Shown: positions 40,880 to 50,681 of the stretch, piece after piece
How the letters are laid out: every line of letters begins with the position of its first letter
Position numbering within the stretch: position 1 is the stretch's first letter
NCBI RefSeq assembly: GCF_900114045.1
Contig: NZ_FORQ01000005.1
Span: 1 to 64,000 of the forward strand
Length of the DNA: 64,000 nt
Direction: 5' to 3'
Source: Kaistella treverensis
GTDB lineage: Bacteria > Bacteroidota > Bacteroidia > Flavobacteriales > Weeksellaceae
Notes under the pieces: generated by a model
The model's database searches: none
The model's input: the letters and a program-made list of their open reading frames with translations, nothing else
What the model was told of the DNA's origin: nothing
Position numbers and translations under genes: made by a program

Positions 40880-42589
40880 CTATTCTGTTTTGATAGAGAT
40901 TTCTTTTTTGCCGTCTTTAATGGAAATATTTACGTTTTCCATTCGTTTAAAGTTATTTTTCATAGAATCCATAATTTTATCGGCAGCAGCTTTTGGCATT
41001 TTGGTCCCGTTGATGATTACGCTGTCCTTGTCGTTAGAATTGTACTCGATGGTGGAACCGTTTACTTTCACTTTATTTTTCTGTATTACAATTCCCTGTG
41101 TGTCGTCATCGTTGTCATCCGTTCCATCACCGTTCAAATCGCCATCAAGGTTTAATGCATTTTCTTTTACTTTGAAAACCTGAGTAGCCATCGGAACTAC
41201 GAGTTCATACTGAACATTGTAATCACGGAAGCGGTCCTGATACGGATATTTCACGAAGTTCGGCAGCAAGATTTTGTTTCCTTGGATTTCTACCGGAACA
41301 TCAAGCTGAACAGGAACATTATAACCTTCGCCATCTTTTTTGATAATAAGGTAAGGCGCCTGAACGTCAGCTTTTCTGGTTACTTCAACGTATGGATAAT
41401 CACCTTCGTACACCATTTTCTTATCCGAAAAAATATCGTCATCATAAGCGGTAAAATTCTGCGGAATGGTAATTTGCTTCACATCAACATACAAGCTGTC
41501 AGATGTCGTGTTGATCGCCACGTTTTCCACGTCTTCTTTATGACCTTTGTAAATCATATCGCGTTTTGCCATATTTACACCGAAATAGGTTCCGAAAGCT
41601 AGTAAAATCAGGAAAAGCGCTCCGACTACATAACCAACATTTCTCAATTGAGTTTTTGGTGAAATCAGTTTAATGGAAAGCAAGCTGAATAAAATTGCCG
41701 GAATTAAAACACCGATGAGCATCATCGCGTATAAAACCTGGCTCATTCCATCGTCATCAAAAAGGAAATTAAATTCCTGCATTGGTGGGAAATCTGCCCC
41801 ACCGAATAAGCCGAAGATGAAAAATGCTCCGATAATGGAACCAAGCGCCATCAGTCCGAAAATTCCGCCTAAAACGAAACGGATTACGTTCCAAATTCCA
41901 CTCCCTGCTCTGGTGATATAGGGTTTGTTTTCGTTGTAAATTTCGCCTACTCTTTGCGTAGATTCGTTAGCAAACTGCACTACTTTTGTTGATTCCTGCT
42001 TTAAATTATCGAAGTTTAAAGGCTTTCCCTTCATTTTCAAAAAATCGGTGGCTGTTTGCGCGTTTGGCAAAACAATCCAAAGAATGATATAAATAATGAT
42101 GATTAAAGTGGTTGAAATAGCAGCGGTAAAAATTCCCAGCACTGCAATACCAATCCAGATAGCGCGCATGGCGCTGATATCTAAACCTACATAATGTGCC
42201 AGTCCGGCGCAAACTCCGGCAATTTTCGCGTGCTCCGGATCGCGGAAAAGCTGTTTGTTGCCTGTAAAGGCAGCGGAAGATTTTTGACTTTTTCTGTTTC
42301 CGGATGGTTTTTCAGAAAAATACACTTCTTCCTGCTCTTCAATCATTTCCGGTGAGCCGATTTGTGAAATCACTTTTTCAACATCGCCATCGTTAATAAC
42401 TTCACGTTTTCCCAAAAGATCATTGAATATTTCCACCATTCGTATTTCGATGTCGTGCATAACTTCCTCAACTTCAGTATCATCAAGTGAGCTTCGCAGC
42501 GCGTTCAGATAATCACTGAGTTTAATATAAGCGTGTTCCTCTATGGTAAAAGAGTAGCCCGCAAGTCCTATAGAGAGTGTCTTGTTCAT
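40880..42589 (-). CDS. PspC-domain membrane protein
   Basis: 569 residues from the ATG at 42589 (MNKTLSIGLAGYSF). Residues 1-85 are an N-terminal cytoplasmic helical domain (EEHAYIKLSDYLNALRSSL...SQIGSPEMIEEQEE). The PspC domain lies at about 115-180 (LFRDPEHAKIAGVCAGLAHYVGLD...). Further membrane segments lie at about 230-335. An extracytoplasmic part (about 350-560) is rich in beta strands and in a DNDDDTQG acidic stretch. The gene follows padR by 4 bp and they form one operon. The family links envelope stress to PspA-like responses; in Bacteroidota the PadR partner is the likely repressor. Confidence 0.9.
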   Translation of the reverse strand: MNKTLSIGLAGYSFTIEEHAYIKLSDYLNALRSSLDDTEVEEVMHDIEIRMVEIFNDLLGKREVINDGDVEKVISQIGSPEMIEEQEEVYFSEKPSGNRKSQKSSAAFTGNKQLFRDPEHAKIAGVCAGLAHYVGLDISAMRAIWIGIAVLGIFTAAISTTLIIIIYIILWIVLPNAQTATDFLKMKGKPLNFDNLKQESTKVVQFANESTQRVGEIYNENKPYITRAGSGIWNVIRFVLGGIFGLMALGSIIGAFFIFGLFGGADFPPMQEFNFLFDDDGMSQVLYAMMLIGVLIPAILFSLLSIKLISPKTQLRNVGYVVGALFLILLAFGTYFGVNMAKRDMIYKGHKEDVENVAINTTSDSLYVDVKQITIPQNFTAYDDDIFSDKKMVYEGDYPYVEVTRKADVQAPYLIIKKDGEGYNVPVQLDVPVEIQGNKILLPNFVKYPYQDRFRDYNVQYELVVPMATQVFKVKENALNLDGDLNGDGTDDNDDDTQGIVIQKNKVKVNGSTIEYNSNDKDSVIINGTKMPKAAADKIMDSMKNNFKRMENVNISIKDGKKEISIKTE

Positions 42590-42593
42590 AGTT

Positions 42594-42965
42594 TTAAGAA
42601 TTAGGTTGGAACGTACTTTGGGCATCGTTCGCTGGGTTATTGTTTTTAGTGATTTGGTCTACGGATTCCGTCAGTTCCTTCCAGGTGTTTTGAAGTTCGG
42701 TAAGGAATAAACCTCCTTTTTCCGTCATCTGATAGTATTTTCTTGGCGGTCCCCCGGTAGATTCTTCCCAACGGTAAGAAAGGAATTCGCCATTTTTCAG
42801 GCGGGTAAGCAAGGGGTAGAGCGTGCCCTCCACCACATCCAGTTTTCCGTTTTTAAGTTCTTCGATGAGATCGGAAACATACATTTCGCGGTCATTGATC
42901 AAGCTCAAAATACAGAATTCCAGAATGCCTTTTCGCATTTGCGCTTTGGTGTTTTCTGTGTTCAT
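42594..42965 (-). CDS. PadR family transcriptional repressor
   Basis: 123 residues from the ATG at 42965 (MNTENTKAQMRKG). Starts further upstream would lie before the promoter at 43060 and have an unlikely N-terminus. The winged helix has LIEELKNGKLDVVEGTLYPLLTRLKNGEFL and the wing GGPPRKYYQMTEKG, both family hallmarks. A C-terminal helix dimerises the protein. It sits 4 bp upstream of the PspC gene and probably represses its own operon. Confidence 0.92.
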   Translation of the reverse strand: MNTENTKAQMRKGILEFCILSLINDREMYVSDLIEELKNGKLDVVEGTLYPLLTRLKNGEFLSYRWEESTGGPPRKYYQMTEKGGLFLTELQNTWKELTESVDQITKNNNPANDAQSTFQPNS

Positions 42966-43059
42966 ATTATTTTGGTTATTTGGTTCTGTTTTGCAAAATT
43001 TTAAAAAATTCCATTTTTCATTTTTTAGAAAAGAGCAGAACTTCATCAATCTTACATTG

Positions 43060-43091
43060 CAAAGATATAAATAAATAATAGTATTATGCAA
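43060..43091 (-). promoter_or_regulatory. Promoter of the PadR-PspC operon
   Basis: Minus-strand -7 TATCTTTG (43067-43060) with a TTGC element 21 bp upstream (43091-43088). It leaves a leader of about 90 nt before the padR start at 42965. Confidence 0.55.
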
Positions 43092-43150
43092 TACAAAGTA
43101 GTAAAAATTATAAAATATTTTAAAATTATTTTTTCCGAAACTTTATTAAA

Positions 43151-43182
43151 CAAAAAAAACCACCCATTTCAGGCAGTTTTTT
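43151..43182 (-). terminator. Weak terminator downstream of cbpM
   Basis: A 9-bp stem with two G-U pairs (AAAACTGCC with GGTGGTTTT on the minus strand) followed by T residues. The dispersed motif copies at 43199-43235 and 43255-43278 lie between it and cbpM. Confidence 0.5.
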
Positions 43183-43198
43183 AGATTTTTCCAATTTG

Positions 43199-43235
43199 AA
43201 AAAAAAGCGGTTAAAAGCAGCAAATTTTTTAAAAA
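43199..43235. repeat. Dispersed A/T-flanked hairpin motif, copy
   Basis: Eight A, GCGGTTAAAAGCAGC, then AAATTTTTT. The orientation of the core is opposite to that at 23651. Confidence 0.55.
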
Positions 43236-43281
43236 TATTTAATTTTTTAAAAAAACAGGCAAATAGCGGCAAATAAATCGG

Positions 43282-43572
43282 CTATTCTTCCGTCCATTTT
43301 ACCTGATTGTAATGCAAAGTGCGATTTTCCGCCTGTAATTTTTCTAATTTTCTCAATAGATGATTGATGATTTCCAAGCCCGGTAAATTTACTTCCAGAT
43401 CGTAATACCAGTTGGTAAACCTCTCGAAAGCGGGCAGCTCATCGTAGAGAAGATATTTAATTTCATTTTCGGTCACCGGAGAAACCAGCCCTGCTTCTTC
43501 CAAAGAATCAAAGAAGGTAATTTCTACATTATATATTTTTACGAGTTCTTCTCGGGAAATTCTTTCGCTCAT
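43282..43572 (-). CDS. cbpM: CbpM chaperone modulator
   Basis: 96 residues of the MerR-like CbpM family ([31 protein letters not shown], then [35 protein letters not shown]). In E. coli CbpM binds the J domain of CbpA and blocks its action on DnaK. The gene overlaps the cbpA stop by 4 bp (ATGA type), so translation is coupled. Confidence 0.93.
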   Translation of the reverse strand: MSERISREELVKIYNVEITFFDSLEEAGLVSPVTENEIKYLLYDELPAFERFTNWYYDLEVNLPGLEIINHLLRKLEKLQAENRTLHYNQVKWTEE

Positions 43573-44489
43573 TTCGCTAAATTTTTAAGTTTCAGGAATA
43601 ATTCTTTTTCCTCTTCGGAAAGATTTTTCGGCAAATCGACGTGATAAGTCACGAGCAAATCACCAAATTCTCCGTCTTTTTTATAAACCGGGAAACCTTT
43701 TCCCTTCAGCCGCACGGTGGTTCCGTTCTGGATTCCGGGTTTTACTTTCAAGTTTACATTTCCGTTCAAAGTCTGTACGTGCACTTCGCCGCCTAAAATT
43801 GCGGTGTATAAATCAATGTGCAGTTGTGCGCTCAGATTATCGCCCTTTCTTTTAAAATGTGAATCTTCTTCGATATTAAAGGTGATGAAAAGATCGCCGT
43901 TCGGTCCGCCATTGTGCCCTGGATTTCCGTGACCTTTCACTTTGATTTTCTGACCGTCTGCGATTCCGGCAGGAATGGTGATGCGCACTTTTTTACCGTT
44001 GATTTCAAAAGTTTGCTGATGCGTTTTTGCCGCTTCGCGAAGTGGTAAATTCAGAGTTGCTTCCACATCCTGGCCTTTAAATTTCCCCGAAGCGCTGCCG
44101 CGCGTTCTGCCACCAAAACCACCGCCACCGCCGAACATACTTTGGAAAAAATCTGAGAAGTCTGCGCCGTCCGCAAAATCTTCCGAACTGAAACCGCCAT
44201 ACGCGCCTTGCTGGCCGCCAGCCTGTCCGCGATATTGCTGTTGCGCTTTCTGATATTCCTCGCCGTGCTTCCAGTTTTCGCCGTATTTATCATATTTTGC
44301 GCGGTTTTCTTTGTGGCTCAGCACTTCGTTCGCCTCGTTGATTTCCTTGAATTTCCGTTCAGCTTCTTTATCGCCGGGATTAATGTCGGGGTGATATTTT
44401 CGGGCTAATTTCCGGTAGGCTTTTTTGATGTCGTCCGCAGATGCTTTCGAATCTATTCCCAACACTTTATAATAATCGATAAACGCCAT
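43569..44489 (-). CDS. cbpA: CbpA, DnaJ-type co-chaperone
   Basis: 306 residues. The J domain (1-70) has HPD at 33-35. A Gly/Gln-rich linker (75-140) leads to two C-terminal beta domains (about 135-300, [20 protein letters not shown]...) without the zinc finger, as in CbpA and not DnaJ. It hands clients to DnaK and may bind nucleoid DNA. A -7 box TAAATTTG (minus strand, 44513-44506) precedes the gene. The downstream, overlapping gene encodes its modulator. Confidence 0.94.
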   Translation of the reverse strand: MAFIDYYKVLGIDSKASADDIKKAYRKLARKYHPDINPGDKEAERKFKEINEANEVLSHKENRAKYDKYGENWKHGEEYQKAQQQYRGQAGGQQGAYGGFSSEDFADGADFSDFFQSMFGGGGGFGGRTRGSASGKFKGQDVEATLNLPLREAAKTHQQTFEINGKKVRITIPAGIADGQKIKVKGHGNPGHNGGPNGDLFITFNIEEDSHFKRKGDNLSAQLHIDLYTAILGGEVHVQTLNGNVNLKVKPGIQNGTTVRLKGKGFPVYKKDGEFGDLLVTYHVDLPKNLSEEEKELFLKLKNLAK

Positions 44490-44629
44490 GAAATAATGCT
44501 TTTACCAAATTTATGAAATCTAAAACGTAATCTATTTTAAAATTTTGTTAAAAGTCCGGCGGAACATTTTTATAAAACTTTATGAAAAAATTCCGGGCAC
44601 AATGACACGATTTTTGCTATTCACCTCCA

Positions 44630-45274
44630 ATGAAAAATTACCTGCTGCTTTTTTCAGTTCTCGCGCTTTTAAACTGTTCCAAAGAAAATTCTGCTGTTTC
44701 GGAAAGCACGAAAAACAGTACGGTAATCACCGATGAAAAAACCAAAAATTTGCCCGAAAAGCCGGTAAAAATTCCTGTTTCCGCTCAGATAAAAGAGCTG
44801 AATTACCAAATTCTCGATACTTTAAAAAGCAGAGAAATTGCTGCTTTTGCACAATTTATTCACCCTGATAAGGGCGTTTTATTTTCAATGTACGGATACG
44901 TCGATCCCGCAACCGATAAGCATTTCAGCCGTTCAGATTTTATAAAGTACAGCAACACCAACACGAAGTTTACGTGGGGCGCAAAAGACGGCACCGGCCA
45001 GCAACTCGTACTTTCTATCCAGGATTATCTCGCAGATTGGGTTTTCAAAAAAGATTTCTCAGGCGCTGCTTATTATTTTAATGTATTTAAAGGCAGCGGG
45101 AATTCCTTAAATAATTTGAAAACCATTTATCCGGGTGCTGTCTTCACAGAAAATTACATTGCCGGAACGGAAGAATATGACGGTTTAGACTGGAATTCCC
45201 TGCGTTTTGTTTTTGAAAAATATGAAGGAAAATACTTTTTGGTCGCGGTGGTAAATGATCAGTGGACGGTTTAG
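44630..45274 (+). CDS. Lipoprotein of unknown function
   Basis: 214 residues. The signal ends ALLNCSK, giving lipidated Cys16. The linker is Ser/Thr/Lys-rich (17-50). The folded part (about 55-214) includes IHPDKGVLFSMYGYVDP, KHFSRSDFIKYS, FTWGAKDGTGQQLVLSIQDYLADW and GLDWNSLRFVFEKYEGKYFLVAVVNDQWTV. I do not recognise a named family, though the segment order resembles SnoaL/NTF2-like folds. It stands alone, divergent from cbpA. The role is unknown. Confidence 0.75.
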   Translation: MKNYLLLFSVLALLNCSKENSAVSESTKNSTVITDEKTKNLPEKPVKIPVSAQIKELNYQILDTLKSREIAAFAQFIHPDKGVLFSMYGYVDPATDKHFSRSDFIKYSNTNTKFTWGAKDGTGQQLVLSIQDYLADWVFKKDFSGAAYYFNVFKGSGNSLNNLKTIYPGAVFTENYIAGTEEYDGLDWNSLRFVFEKYEGKYFLVAVVNDQWTV

Positions 45275-45307
45275 TTCTACAACCATCCGGAATTATAAAC
45301 ATTCAGT

Positions 45308-45315
45308 TATATTTG
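45308..45315 (+). promoter_or_regulatory. -7 box of the symporter gene
   Basis: TATATTTG, 16 bp before the start codon at 45331. Confidence 0.45.
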
Positions 45316-45330
45316 ATTAAATTTTTATAA

Positions 45331-46560
45331 ATGAAAGAAGTTCTGAAAAATTATTCCGGCATTATTTTCCTCTTAGGCGGCATTATCATCGGAAGTCTCA
45401 TTGGCATATTTGCTCCAGATACAGTGGGATATTTAAAACCACTCGGCGATATTTTTCTGAATTTACTTTTCGTGAGCGTAGTTCCGCTCGTTTTTTTTGC
45501 CGTCGCAAATTCCATCAGTCAGGTGGAAAAAGAAGGAAAATTTGGGAAAATCATATTTTCGATGATCTTTACATTTCTTCTTTTCATCATTATTGCAGCA
45601 CTTTTTACCATTGCCGTTGTTTACTTTTTCCCGACAGAGGCGCTACCTTCTACTTCGCCTGAAAAACTTGATACCGGAGCGGATGTTGGCTGGGGCAACC
45701 GAATTGTAAGTTTTTTTACCGTAAGTGAATTTACCGACCTGTTTTCGCGAAAAAACATGTTGGCACTGCTTATTTTTGCCTTCCTCACGGGAACCGCTGT
45801 ACGAAAAGCGGGTGAAACCGGCAGACCATTCGCTCTTTTTCTCACTTCGGGTTACGAAGTCATGAAAGAACTTTTGCTCATTGTGATGAAAGCTGCACCC
45901 ATCGGTTTGGGTGCGTATTTTGCGTATCAGGTTGCAACGGTAGGTCCGCAACTTTTCGGCTTTTATGCAAAACCACTGGCCTTGTATTATGTTGCCGGAA
46001 TTGTTTATTTTCTTCTGTTTTTTACGTTGTATGCTTTTTTCGCAAAAGGAAAAGACGGCGTCCAAAAATTCTGGAAAAACAATATTTATCCAAGTTTAAC
46101 CGCCATTTCTACATGCAGCAGTTTTGCGACGATGCCCGCCAATTTGCAGGCCGCTGCAAGAATTGGAGTACCGACGGCAATTGCCAATATTGTAATTCCG
46201 ATTGGCAGTACGCTGCATAAAAACGGCTCCTCTATGTCCTCCATCATTAAAATTTATGTCGCTTTCCTGATTATTGGTGAAGATTTTTTTGATCCAATGA
46301 ACTTGCTTTTAGCTTTAGGAATCACCGTTTTTGTAAGCATCGTTGCGGGCGGAATCCCGAATGGCGGTTATATCGGAGAAATGCTGATGATTTCAGTTTA
46401 CCAACTTCCGGTGGAAGCCATTCCTGCCGTAATGATTCTCGGAACTTTAGTTGATCCTTTAGCAACGGTTTTAAATTCTACAGGCGATACGGTCGCGGCG
46501 ATGTTTGTGACGAAAATTTCCGGAGCAAAGTTTACGGAACCGAAAGATTTTGCGGTGTGA
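45331..46560 (+). CDS. Dicarboxylate/amino acid:cation symporter (DAACS)
   Basis: 409 residues with about eight helices and two re-entrant loops. The serine-rich re-entrant region lies near 275-300 (PIGSTLHKNGSSMSSIIK), and the last part has PAVMILGTLVDPLATVLNSTGDTVAAM, in which NSTGD stands for the substrate-binding helix 8. It takes up glutamate, aspartate or dicarboxylates with sodium or protons. GSSMS replaces the usual MDGTA motif, so the specificity may differ. The gene stands alone. Confidence 0.9.
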   Translation: MKEVLKNYSGIIFLLGGIIIGSLIGIFAPDTVGYLKPLGDIFLNLLFVSVVPLVFFAVANSISQVEKEGKFGKIIFSMIFTFLLFIIIAALFTIAVVYFFPTEALPSTSPEKLDTGADVGWGNRIVSFFTVSEFTDLFSRKNMLALLIFAFLTGTAVRKAGETGRPFALFLTSGYEVMKELLLIVMKAAPIGLGAYFAYQVATVGPQLFGFYAKPLALYYVAGIVYFLLFFTLYAFFAKGKDGVQKFWKNNIYPSLTAISTCSSFATMPANLQAAARIGVPTAIANIVIPIGSTLHKNGSSMSSIIKIYVAFLIIGEDFFDPMNLLLALGITVFVSIVAGGIPNGGYIGEMLMISVYQLPVEAIPAVMILGTLVDPLATVLNSTGDTVAAMFVTKISGAKFTEPKDFAV

Positions 46561-46632
46561 AACTATCTTATTTCTTATAAACAATAAAGGCCGGTTCTCC
46601 CGAACCAACTTTTTGTATTGTTGAAATATCAA

Positions 46633-49143
46633 TTATTTATAAGCTTCAATCGTTTTATTTATCAAATCGATCTGCGCATTGATGGTTTTACTGGACGGAT
46701 TTGCTTTTAAAACCTGCATTTTTTTCAGCAGCCCGTCCTGAAGAATTTTTACAATCATCATTTTCGCCTGCGGATTATTCCCGATCTGACCTTTCACTTG
46801 AGTTAAAACTTTGGTCACATTTTCGGTAGCTTTAAGGTTGTCCGAACTCATAATCCAGTTGAAACCATCTTCCGCGGCAGCGCCCAATTCGGGGTTCTGA
46901 AATTTCAAAAACGGATAGAATGCTGCCGTTGAAGCAATCGCCGGCATTTGCTTTTCGATTTTGTTTTTCACGATGGTCGGCAAAAGTTCAGCAATCAGTT
47001 CATCGCTGGAATTTTCCAAATCAATCTTATCCGCAAGAGATGCAATTCTACTCGGATCAATCGCCGCGATTGCCGAAAGTGAATTTGCTTTCACCGAATT
47101 GGAAACAGCATTTATTCCTTTTTCAAAAAGCGGCAAATATTTTTTGTCTTTTGTTTTTCCTAATGCTGAAATCGCCGAACCCTGAACCAAAGTTTTTGGG
47201 TCTGAATTTGCCATTTTTTCCACTTCTGCCAAAGCAGATTTTGCCTGATCAGCTTTTGATAAATCCAAACCGCTCAGCGCCTTCATTCTGATTCGGAAGT
47301 TCGAATCTTTTAAAGCAGCAGTTAAGGTTTTCACCGCGGCGACATTTTTTGAAGCGTTTTCCGCCGCGTTTTCAACGGCTTTATAGCGGCTTAAAAATTC
47401 TTTCGAATTCTGATATTGCATTAAAAACTGTTCCGGGGTTTTGGTATCGGTAAAAACTCCAACCACCGCTCCATCGGCATTAATATTTACAAAATCCGGG
47501 TTTTTGGTCACATTAAAGGTGAAATCATTTTTATCTTTTGCGCTTACCCACACATTTTGCCGCGTTGGTTTTCCGTTGTCATAGATATCAATGGCGAGCG
47601 GAAACTGGAAAGCGGGTCCGGGCTGCGTTTGGTTGATGGTCACTTTCACCTGTTTTTTCACCGGCTCAAAAGTCGTGGCATAACTCACCGTCGGATGCCC
47701 GCTGTTGAAATACCACTGATTGAAAAACCAGTTCAAATCTTTCCCCGAAACTTTTTCCAAAGACAATCTCACTTGCTGCGCTTCGCCGGTGCCGTATTCA
47801 TTGGTTTTCAAATAATCAGTCAAACCGGCAAAAAATGCCTCATCACCCAGATAATTTCTCAGCATGTGCAGAATTGCGCCGCCCTTGTTGTAAGAAACAC
47901 CATCAAACATATCTTCGCGGTCATGGTAACTGAAACGCACCAAATCTTTAGTCGGATTTGAAGGATCCATGAAATAGCCTTGCAATGCTTTCATCATTCC
48001 ATAATCCGCGAAATCTTTTCCGTATTTATGTTCATTCCAGAGGTATTCTGAATAATTCGCAAATGATTCATTGACGGTCAGGTTGCTCCAGCTTTCAGCA
48101 GTTACCAAATCGCCAAACCAATGGTGGAAAAGTTCGTGTGAAATTACGTCTTCCCATTTATTTTCATCGATGAGGTCGCCGGGTTTTTGCTGCGCCGATT
48201 CCTGATGAAGAACGGCAGTCGTATTTTCCATCGCACCGGAAACGTAATCTCTGCCCACAATCTGTGCGTATTTTGACCACGGAAAATCATAATTCAGTCT
48301 TTTAGAAAAGAACTCGATCATTTCCGGGGTGTTGCCAAAAATCTGTTTTGCGTACGGTTCATATTCCTTCTCAACATAATAATCTACGTCGATATTTCGC
48401 CATTTATCTTTCACGACGGCGTAATCTCCAACGCCCATAAAAAACAGGTAAGGTGCATGTTTTTTATCCATCACCCAATGGTCAGTGCGCAGTCCGTTGG
48501 CTTCTTTGGTAGAAGATTTCATTAAACCGTTGGATAAAGTCACGTATTTGTCGGGCACGGTCATGTAAATTTCCTGCGTGGTTTTCTGGTTGGTTTTATC
48601 GATAGTCGGAAACCAGGCCGAGCTGGCTTCAGTTTCACCTTGCGTCCAGATTTGGGTTGGTTTGTCAGCAACTTTTTCCTGCGCGTTGATGAAATACAAA
48701 CCCTTTGCATCAGAAATCGCTGCGCTTCCCTTCGTTGTTACTTCGTTCGGGCGCGCAGTATATTTGATGTAAACGGTATAATCCTGATTTCGGTTGTAAG
48801 TTTTATCGAGATTGATTTTGAGCATATCATCTTTATACTCATATTTTAGGGGGCTTTTTGCGCCATTTTTGTCCAAAGCCACTTCGTGAATCAACATCGC
48901 TTTTGCGTTCAGAACCAAAGAATCGGTCGGGTAAAAATAAGGCGACGCGGTAAGCCATTCTTCACCTGCCATCTGCTCTTTTTCGTAATCAAATTTCACC
49001 TTAAGTTTCGTATGTTTCAGCTCGGTCATTTTGGTGTGCGAAGCATGGTAAACTTCCGTTCTGCCGGAAATTTTGGTTTGTGCGAAGACATTTCCGGAAA
49101 AGAAAATTCCGAGCAAACTAAGGGAAATAACTATTTTTTTCAT
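46633..49143 (-). CDS. M1 family metallo-aminopeptidase
   Basis: 836 residues with a signal peptide (1-21, ending NVFAQ). The exopeptidase motif GAMEN is at 303-307. The zinc site is His336-Glu337-Leu-Phe-His340 with Glu359 eighteen residues on. A helical C-terminal part (about 600-836) has HEAT-like repeats. It removes single N-terminal residues from peptides in the periplasm or outside. The neighbours are a symporter (convergent) and thyA; none suggests a special role. A weak inverted structure (GGTTC/GAACC at 46593-46606) lies between the convergent stops. Confidence 0.94.
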   Translation of the reverse strand: MKKIVISLSLLGIFFSGNVFAQTKISGRTEVYHASHTKMTELKHTKLKVKFDYEKEQMAGEEWLTASPYFYPTDSLVLNAKAMLIHEVALDKNGAKSPLKYEYKDDMLKINLDKTYNRNQDYTVYIKYTARPNEVTTKGSAAISDAKGLYFINAQEKVADKPTQIWTQGETEASSAWFPTIDKTNQKTTQEIYMTVPDKYVTLSNGLMKSSTKEANGLRTDHWVMDKKHAPYLFFMGVGDYAVVKDKWRNIDVDYYVEKEYEPYAKQIFGNTPEMIEFFSKRLNYDFPWSKYAQIVGRDYVSGAMENTTAVLHQESAQQKPGDLIDENKWEDVISHELFHHWFGDLVTAESWSNLTVNESFANYSEYLWNEHKYGKDFADYGMMKALQGYFMDPSNPTKDLVRFSYHDREDMFDGVSYNKGGAILHMLRNYLGDEAFFAGLTDYLKTNEYGTGEAQQVRLSLEKVSGKDLNWFFNQWYFNSGHPTVSYATTFEPVKKQVKVTINQTQPGPAFQFPLAIDIYDNGKPTRQNVWVSAKDKNDFTFNVTKNPDFVNINADGAVVGVFTDTKTPEQFLMQYQNSKEFLSRYKAVENAAENASKNVAAVKTLTAALKDSNFRIRMKALSGLDLSKADQAKSALAEVEKMANSDPKTLVQGSAISALGKTKDKKYLPLFEKGINAVSNSVKANSLSAIAAIDPSRIASLADKIDLENSSDELIAELLPTIVKNKIEKQMPAIASTAAFYPFLKFQNPELGAAAEDGFNWIMSSDNLKATENVTKVLTQVKGQIGNNPQAKMMIVKILQDGLLKKMQVLKANPSSKTINAQIDLINKTIEAYK

Positions 49144-49168
49144 ATGAATTTGGACTATGTTTTAATTT

Positions 49169-49200
49169 GAAAAAATTTGCCGTTAAAAGCACTATTTTTT
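49169..49200. repeat. Dispersed A/T-flanked hairpin motif, copy upstream of the M1 gene
   Basis: An A-run, TTTGCCGTTAAAAGCACTA, then seven T. It lies in the M1 promoter region. Confidence 0.5.
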
Positions 49201-49313
49201 TGTTTTTCTTAAGTTTTAAAAAGTTCTCTGAAATGCTGAAAATCAACAATTTTTGGTATAAAAAACTTTTTGAATTTATAAAATAATTGGTAGCTAAATG
49301 CACCAAAAAGTTA

Positions 49314-49343
49314 CAAAAAAAAGTGAAGAGCAAACTTCACTTT
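49314..49343 (-). terminator. Terminator of thyA
   Basis: AAAGTGAAG pairs with CTTCACTTT around AGCAAA. On the minus strand eight T residues follow. Confidence 0.85.
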
Positions 49344-49352
49344 AAATTTATT

Positions 49353-50147
49353 TTAAATCGCAACCGGCGCTTTGATTGCCGGATCCGGTGAATAATTTTC
49401 AAGTTCAAAATCCTCGAATTTAAAATCGAAAATATCTTTAATTTCGGGGTTTAATTTCATCGTCGGCAAAGTTTTCGGGGTGCGCGAAAGCTGCTCCTGA
49501 ACCTGGTTGAAATGGTTGTTATAAATATGAACATCACCGAAAGTGTGCACATAATCTCCCACTTCCAGATCACAAACCTGCGCCACCATCATCAAAAGCA
49601 AAGCGTAACTCGCGATGTTGAACGGAACACCTAAAAAAACGTCTGCGCTTCTTTGATACAATTGAAGTGAAAGTTTTCCATCCGCGACATAAAACTGAAA
49701 TAGGGCGTGACACGGCGCCAAAGCCATATTTGGAATCTCCGCCACATTCCAGGCGGAAACGATTAATCTTCGGGAATCCGGATTTTTTTTAATCTGGTCA
49801 ATCACTTCCGTAATCTGGTCAATCACTTTTCCGTTGGCACCTTCCCAACTGCGCCATTGCGCACCGTAAACCGGTCCAAGATCGCCATTTTCGTCTGCCC
49901 ATTCGTTCCAGATAGAAACGCCGTTGTCGGTGAGATATTTAATATTGGTATCGCCTTTTAAAAACCAAAGCAATTCATAAATAATTGATTTTAAATGAAC
50001 CTTTTTTGTAGTCACAAGCGGGAAACCTTCTGCCAGATTATAGCGCAGCTGCGCACCGAAAACACTCCGCGTTCCCGTGCCGGTTCTGTCACTTTTATCG
50101 TTGCCGTGATCTAAAATATATTGAAGTAAATCGTGATAATTTTGCAT
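49353..50147 (-). CDS. thyA: Thymidylate synthase ThyA
   Basis: 264 residues, matching E. coli length exactly. The catalytic nucleophile is Cys146 ([10 protein letters not shown]). [11 protein letters not shown] (124-134) supplies the phosphate-binding arginines, and [19 protein letters not shown] the folate and dUMP site. It methylates dUMP to dTMP with methylene-tetrahydrofolate. No dihydrofolate reductase gene adjoins here, unlike in many genomes. It lies alone, with a terminator. Confidence 0.97.
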   Translation of the reverse strand: MQNYHDLLQYILDHGNDKSDRTGTGTRSVFGAQLRYNLAEGFPLVTTKKVHLKSIIYELLWFLKGDTNIKYLTDNGVSIWNEWADENGDLGPVYGAQWRSWEGANGKVIDQITEVIDQIKKNPDSRRLIVSAWNVAEIPNMALAPCHALFQFYVADGKLSLQLYQRSADVFLGVPFNIASYALLLMMVAQVCDLEVGDYVHTFGDVHIYNNHFNQVQEQLSRTPKTLPTMKLNPEIKDIFDFKFEDFELENYSPDPAIKAPVAI

Positions 50148-50205
50148 TTCAGAGATATAATTGAAGTTTTCAGGCTAAAAATCAGGAGTTTAAATTAAGC
50201 AATTT

Positions 50206-50646
50206 TCACGAAATATTTTTAATGATTTGCGTGTTGCCGTTCAGCGAGATTTCATCACCGTTTTTCTTTCCGGTTAAAGCATTTGCTAAAGGACTTTCGG
50301 GCGAAATCAGAAAAATCTTCTGCTTTCCGAGGGTAATTTCTCCCAGCGAAACCGCGATGTAAAAAAGACCTTTATCGGTTTCCACCAAACTTCCGACGCC
50401 AACATTCTGATGCGGATTTACATTAATGAATTGCAGTGAATTCCGGGCTTTTACATTTTCATTGAGCTGAATCTGCAAATTGTTGATTTCCTGCTGCACC
50501 ATTTCGCGCGAGGTTTCATATTTGTCGCCCATCGAACTTTTGGTTTCGTTGTTCGATGCGCGCGTTTCAGCAATCAGCCTTTCGAGGTTTTCAATCTTTT
50601 CCGAAAGCTTCAGGTGAAGAAGCTGTAAAATTTCACTTTTATCCAT
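50206..50646 (-). CDS. GreA/GreB family-like protein, altered coil tip
   Basis: 146 residues. The N-terminal half is a predicted coiled coil (about 1-75) and the C-terminal half a GreA-type beta domain (VGVGSLVETDKGLFYIAVSLG...ISPESPLANALTGKKNGDEI). The SPLGxAL-like block is diagnostic of the family. The coil tip reads SSMGDKYET where cleavage factors have a GDLSENAEY-like loop, so the two acidic residues needed for RNA cleavage are not clearly present. It may bind RNA polymerase without cleavage, or antagonise GreA. The role is inferred from fold only. Confidence 0.85.
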   Translation of the reverse strand: MDKSEILQLLHLKLSEKIENLERLIAETRASNNETKSSMGDKYETSREMVQQEINNLQIQLNENVKARNSLQFINVNPHQNVGVGSLVETDKGLFYIAVSLGEITLGKQKIFLISPESPLANALTGKKNGDEISLNGNTQIIKNIS

Positions 50647-50649
50647 TTT

Positions 50650-50681
50650 GAAAAAAAACCTTAAAAGAGCAGCAAATTTTT
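50650..50681. repeat. Dispersed A/T-flanked hairpin motif, copy
   Basis: Eight A, CCTTAAAAGAGCAGC, then AAATTTTTA. It overlaps the end of the alpha-amylase gene. Confidence 0.45.

Noticed and set aside
42966-43091. Longer PadR N-terminus starting at 43091
   Set aside because: The extension lies over and upstream of a promoter with a perfect -7 box and does not resemble the family.
46576-46622. AACAATA...TATTGTT with an inner GGTTC/GAACC stem between convergent genes
   Set aside because: The stems are short and there is no T-run in the right place, so it was not called a terminator.
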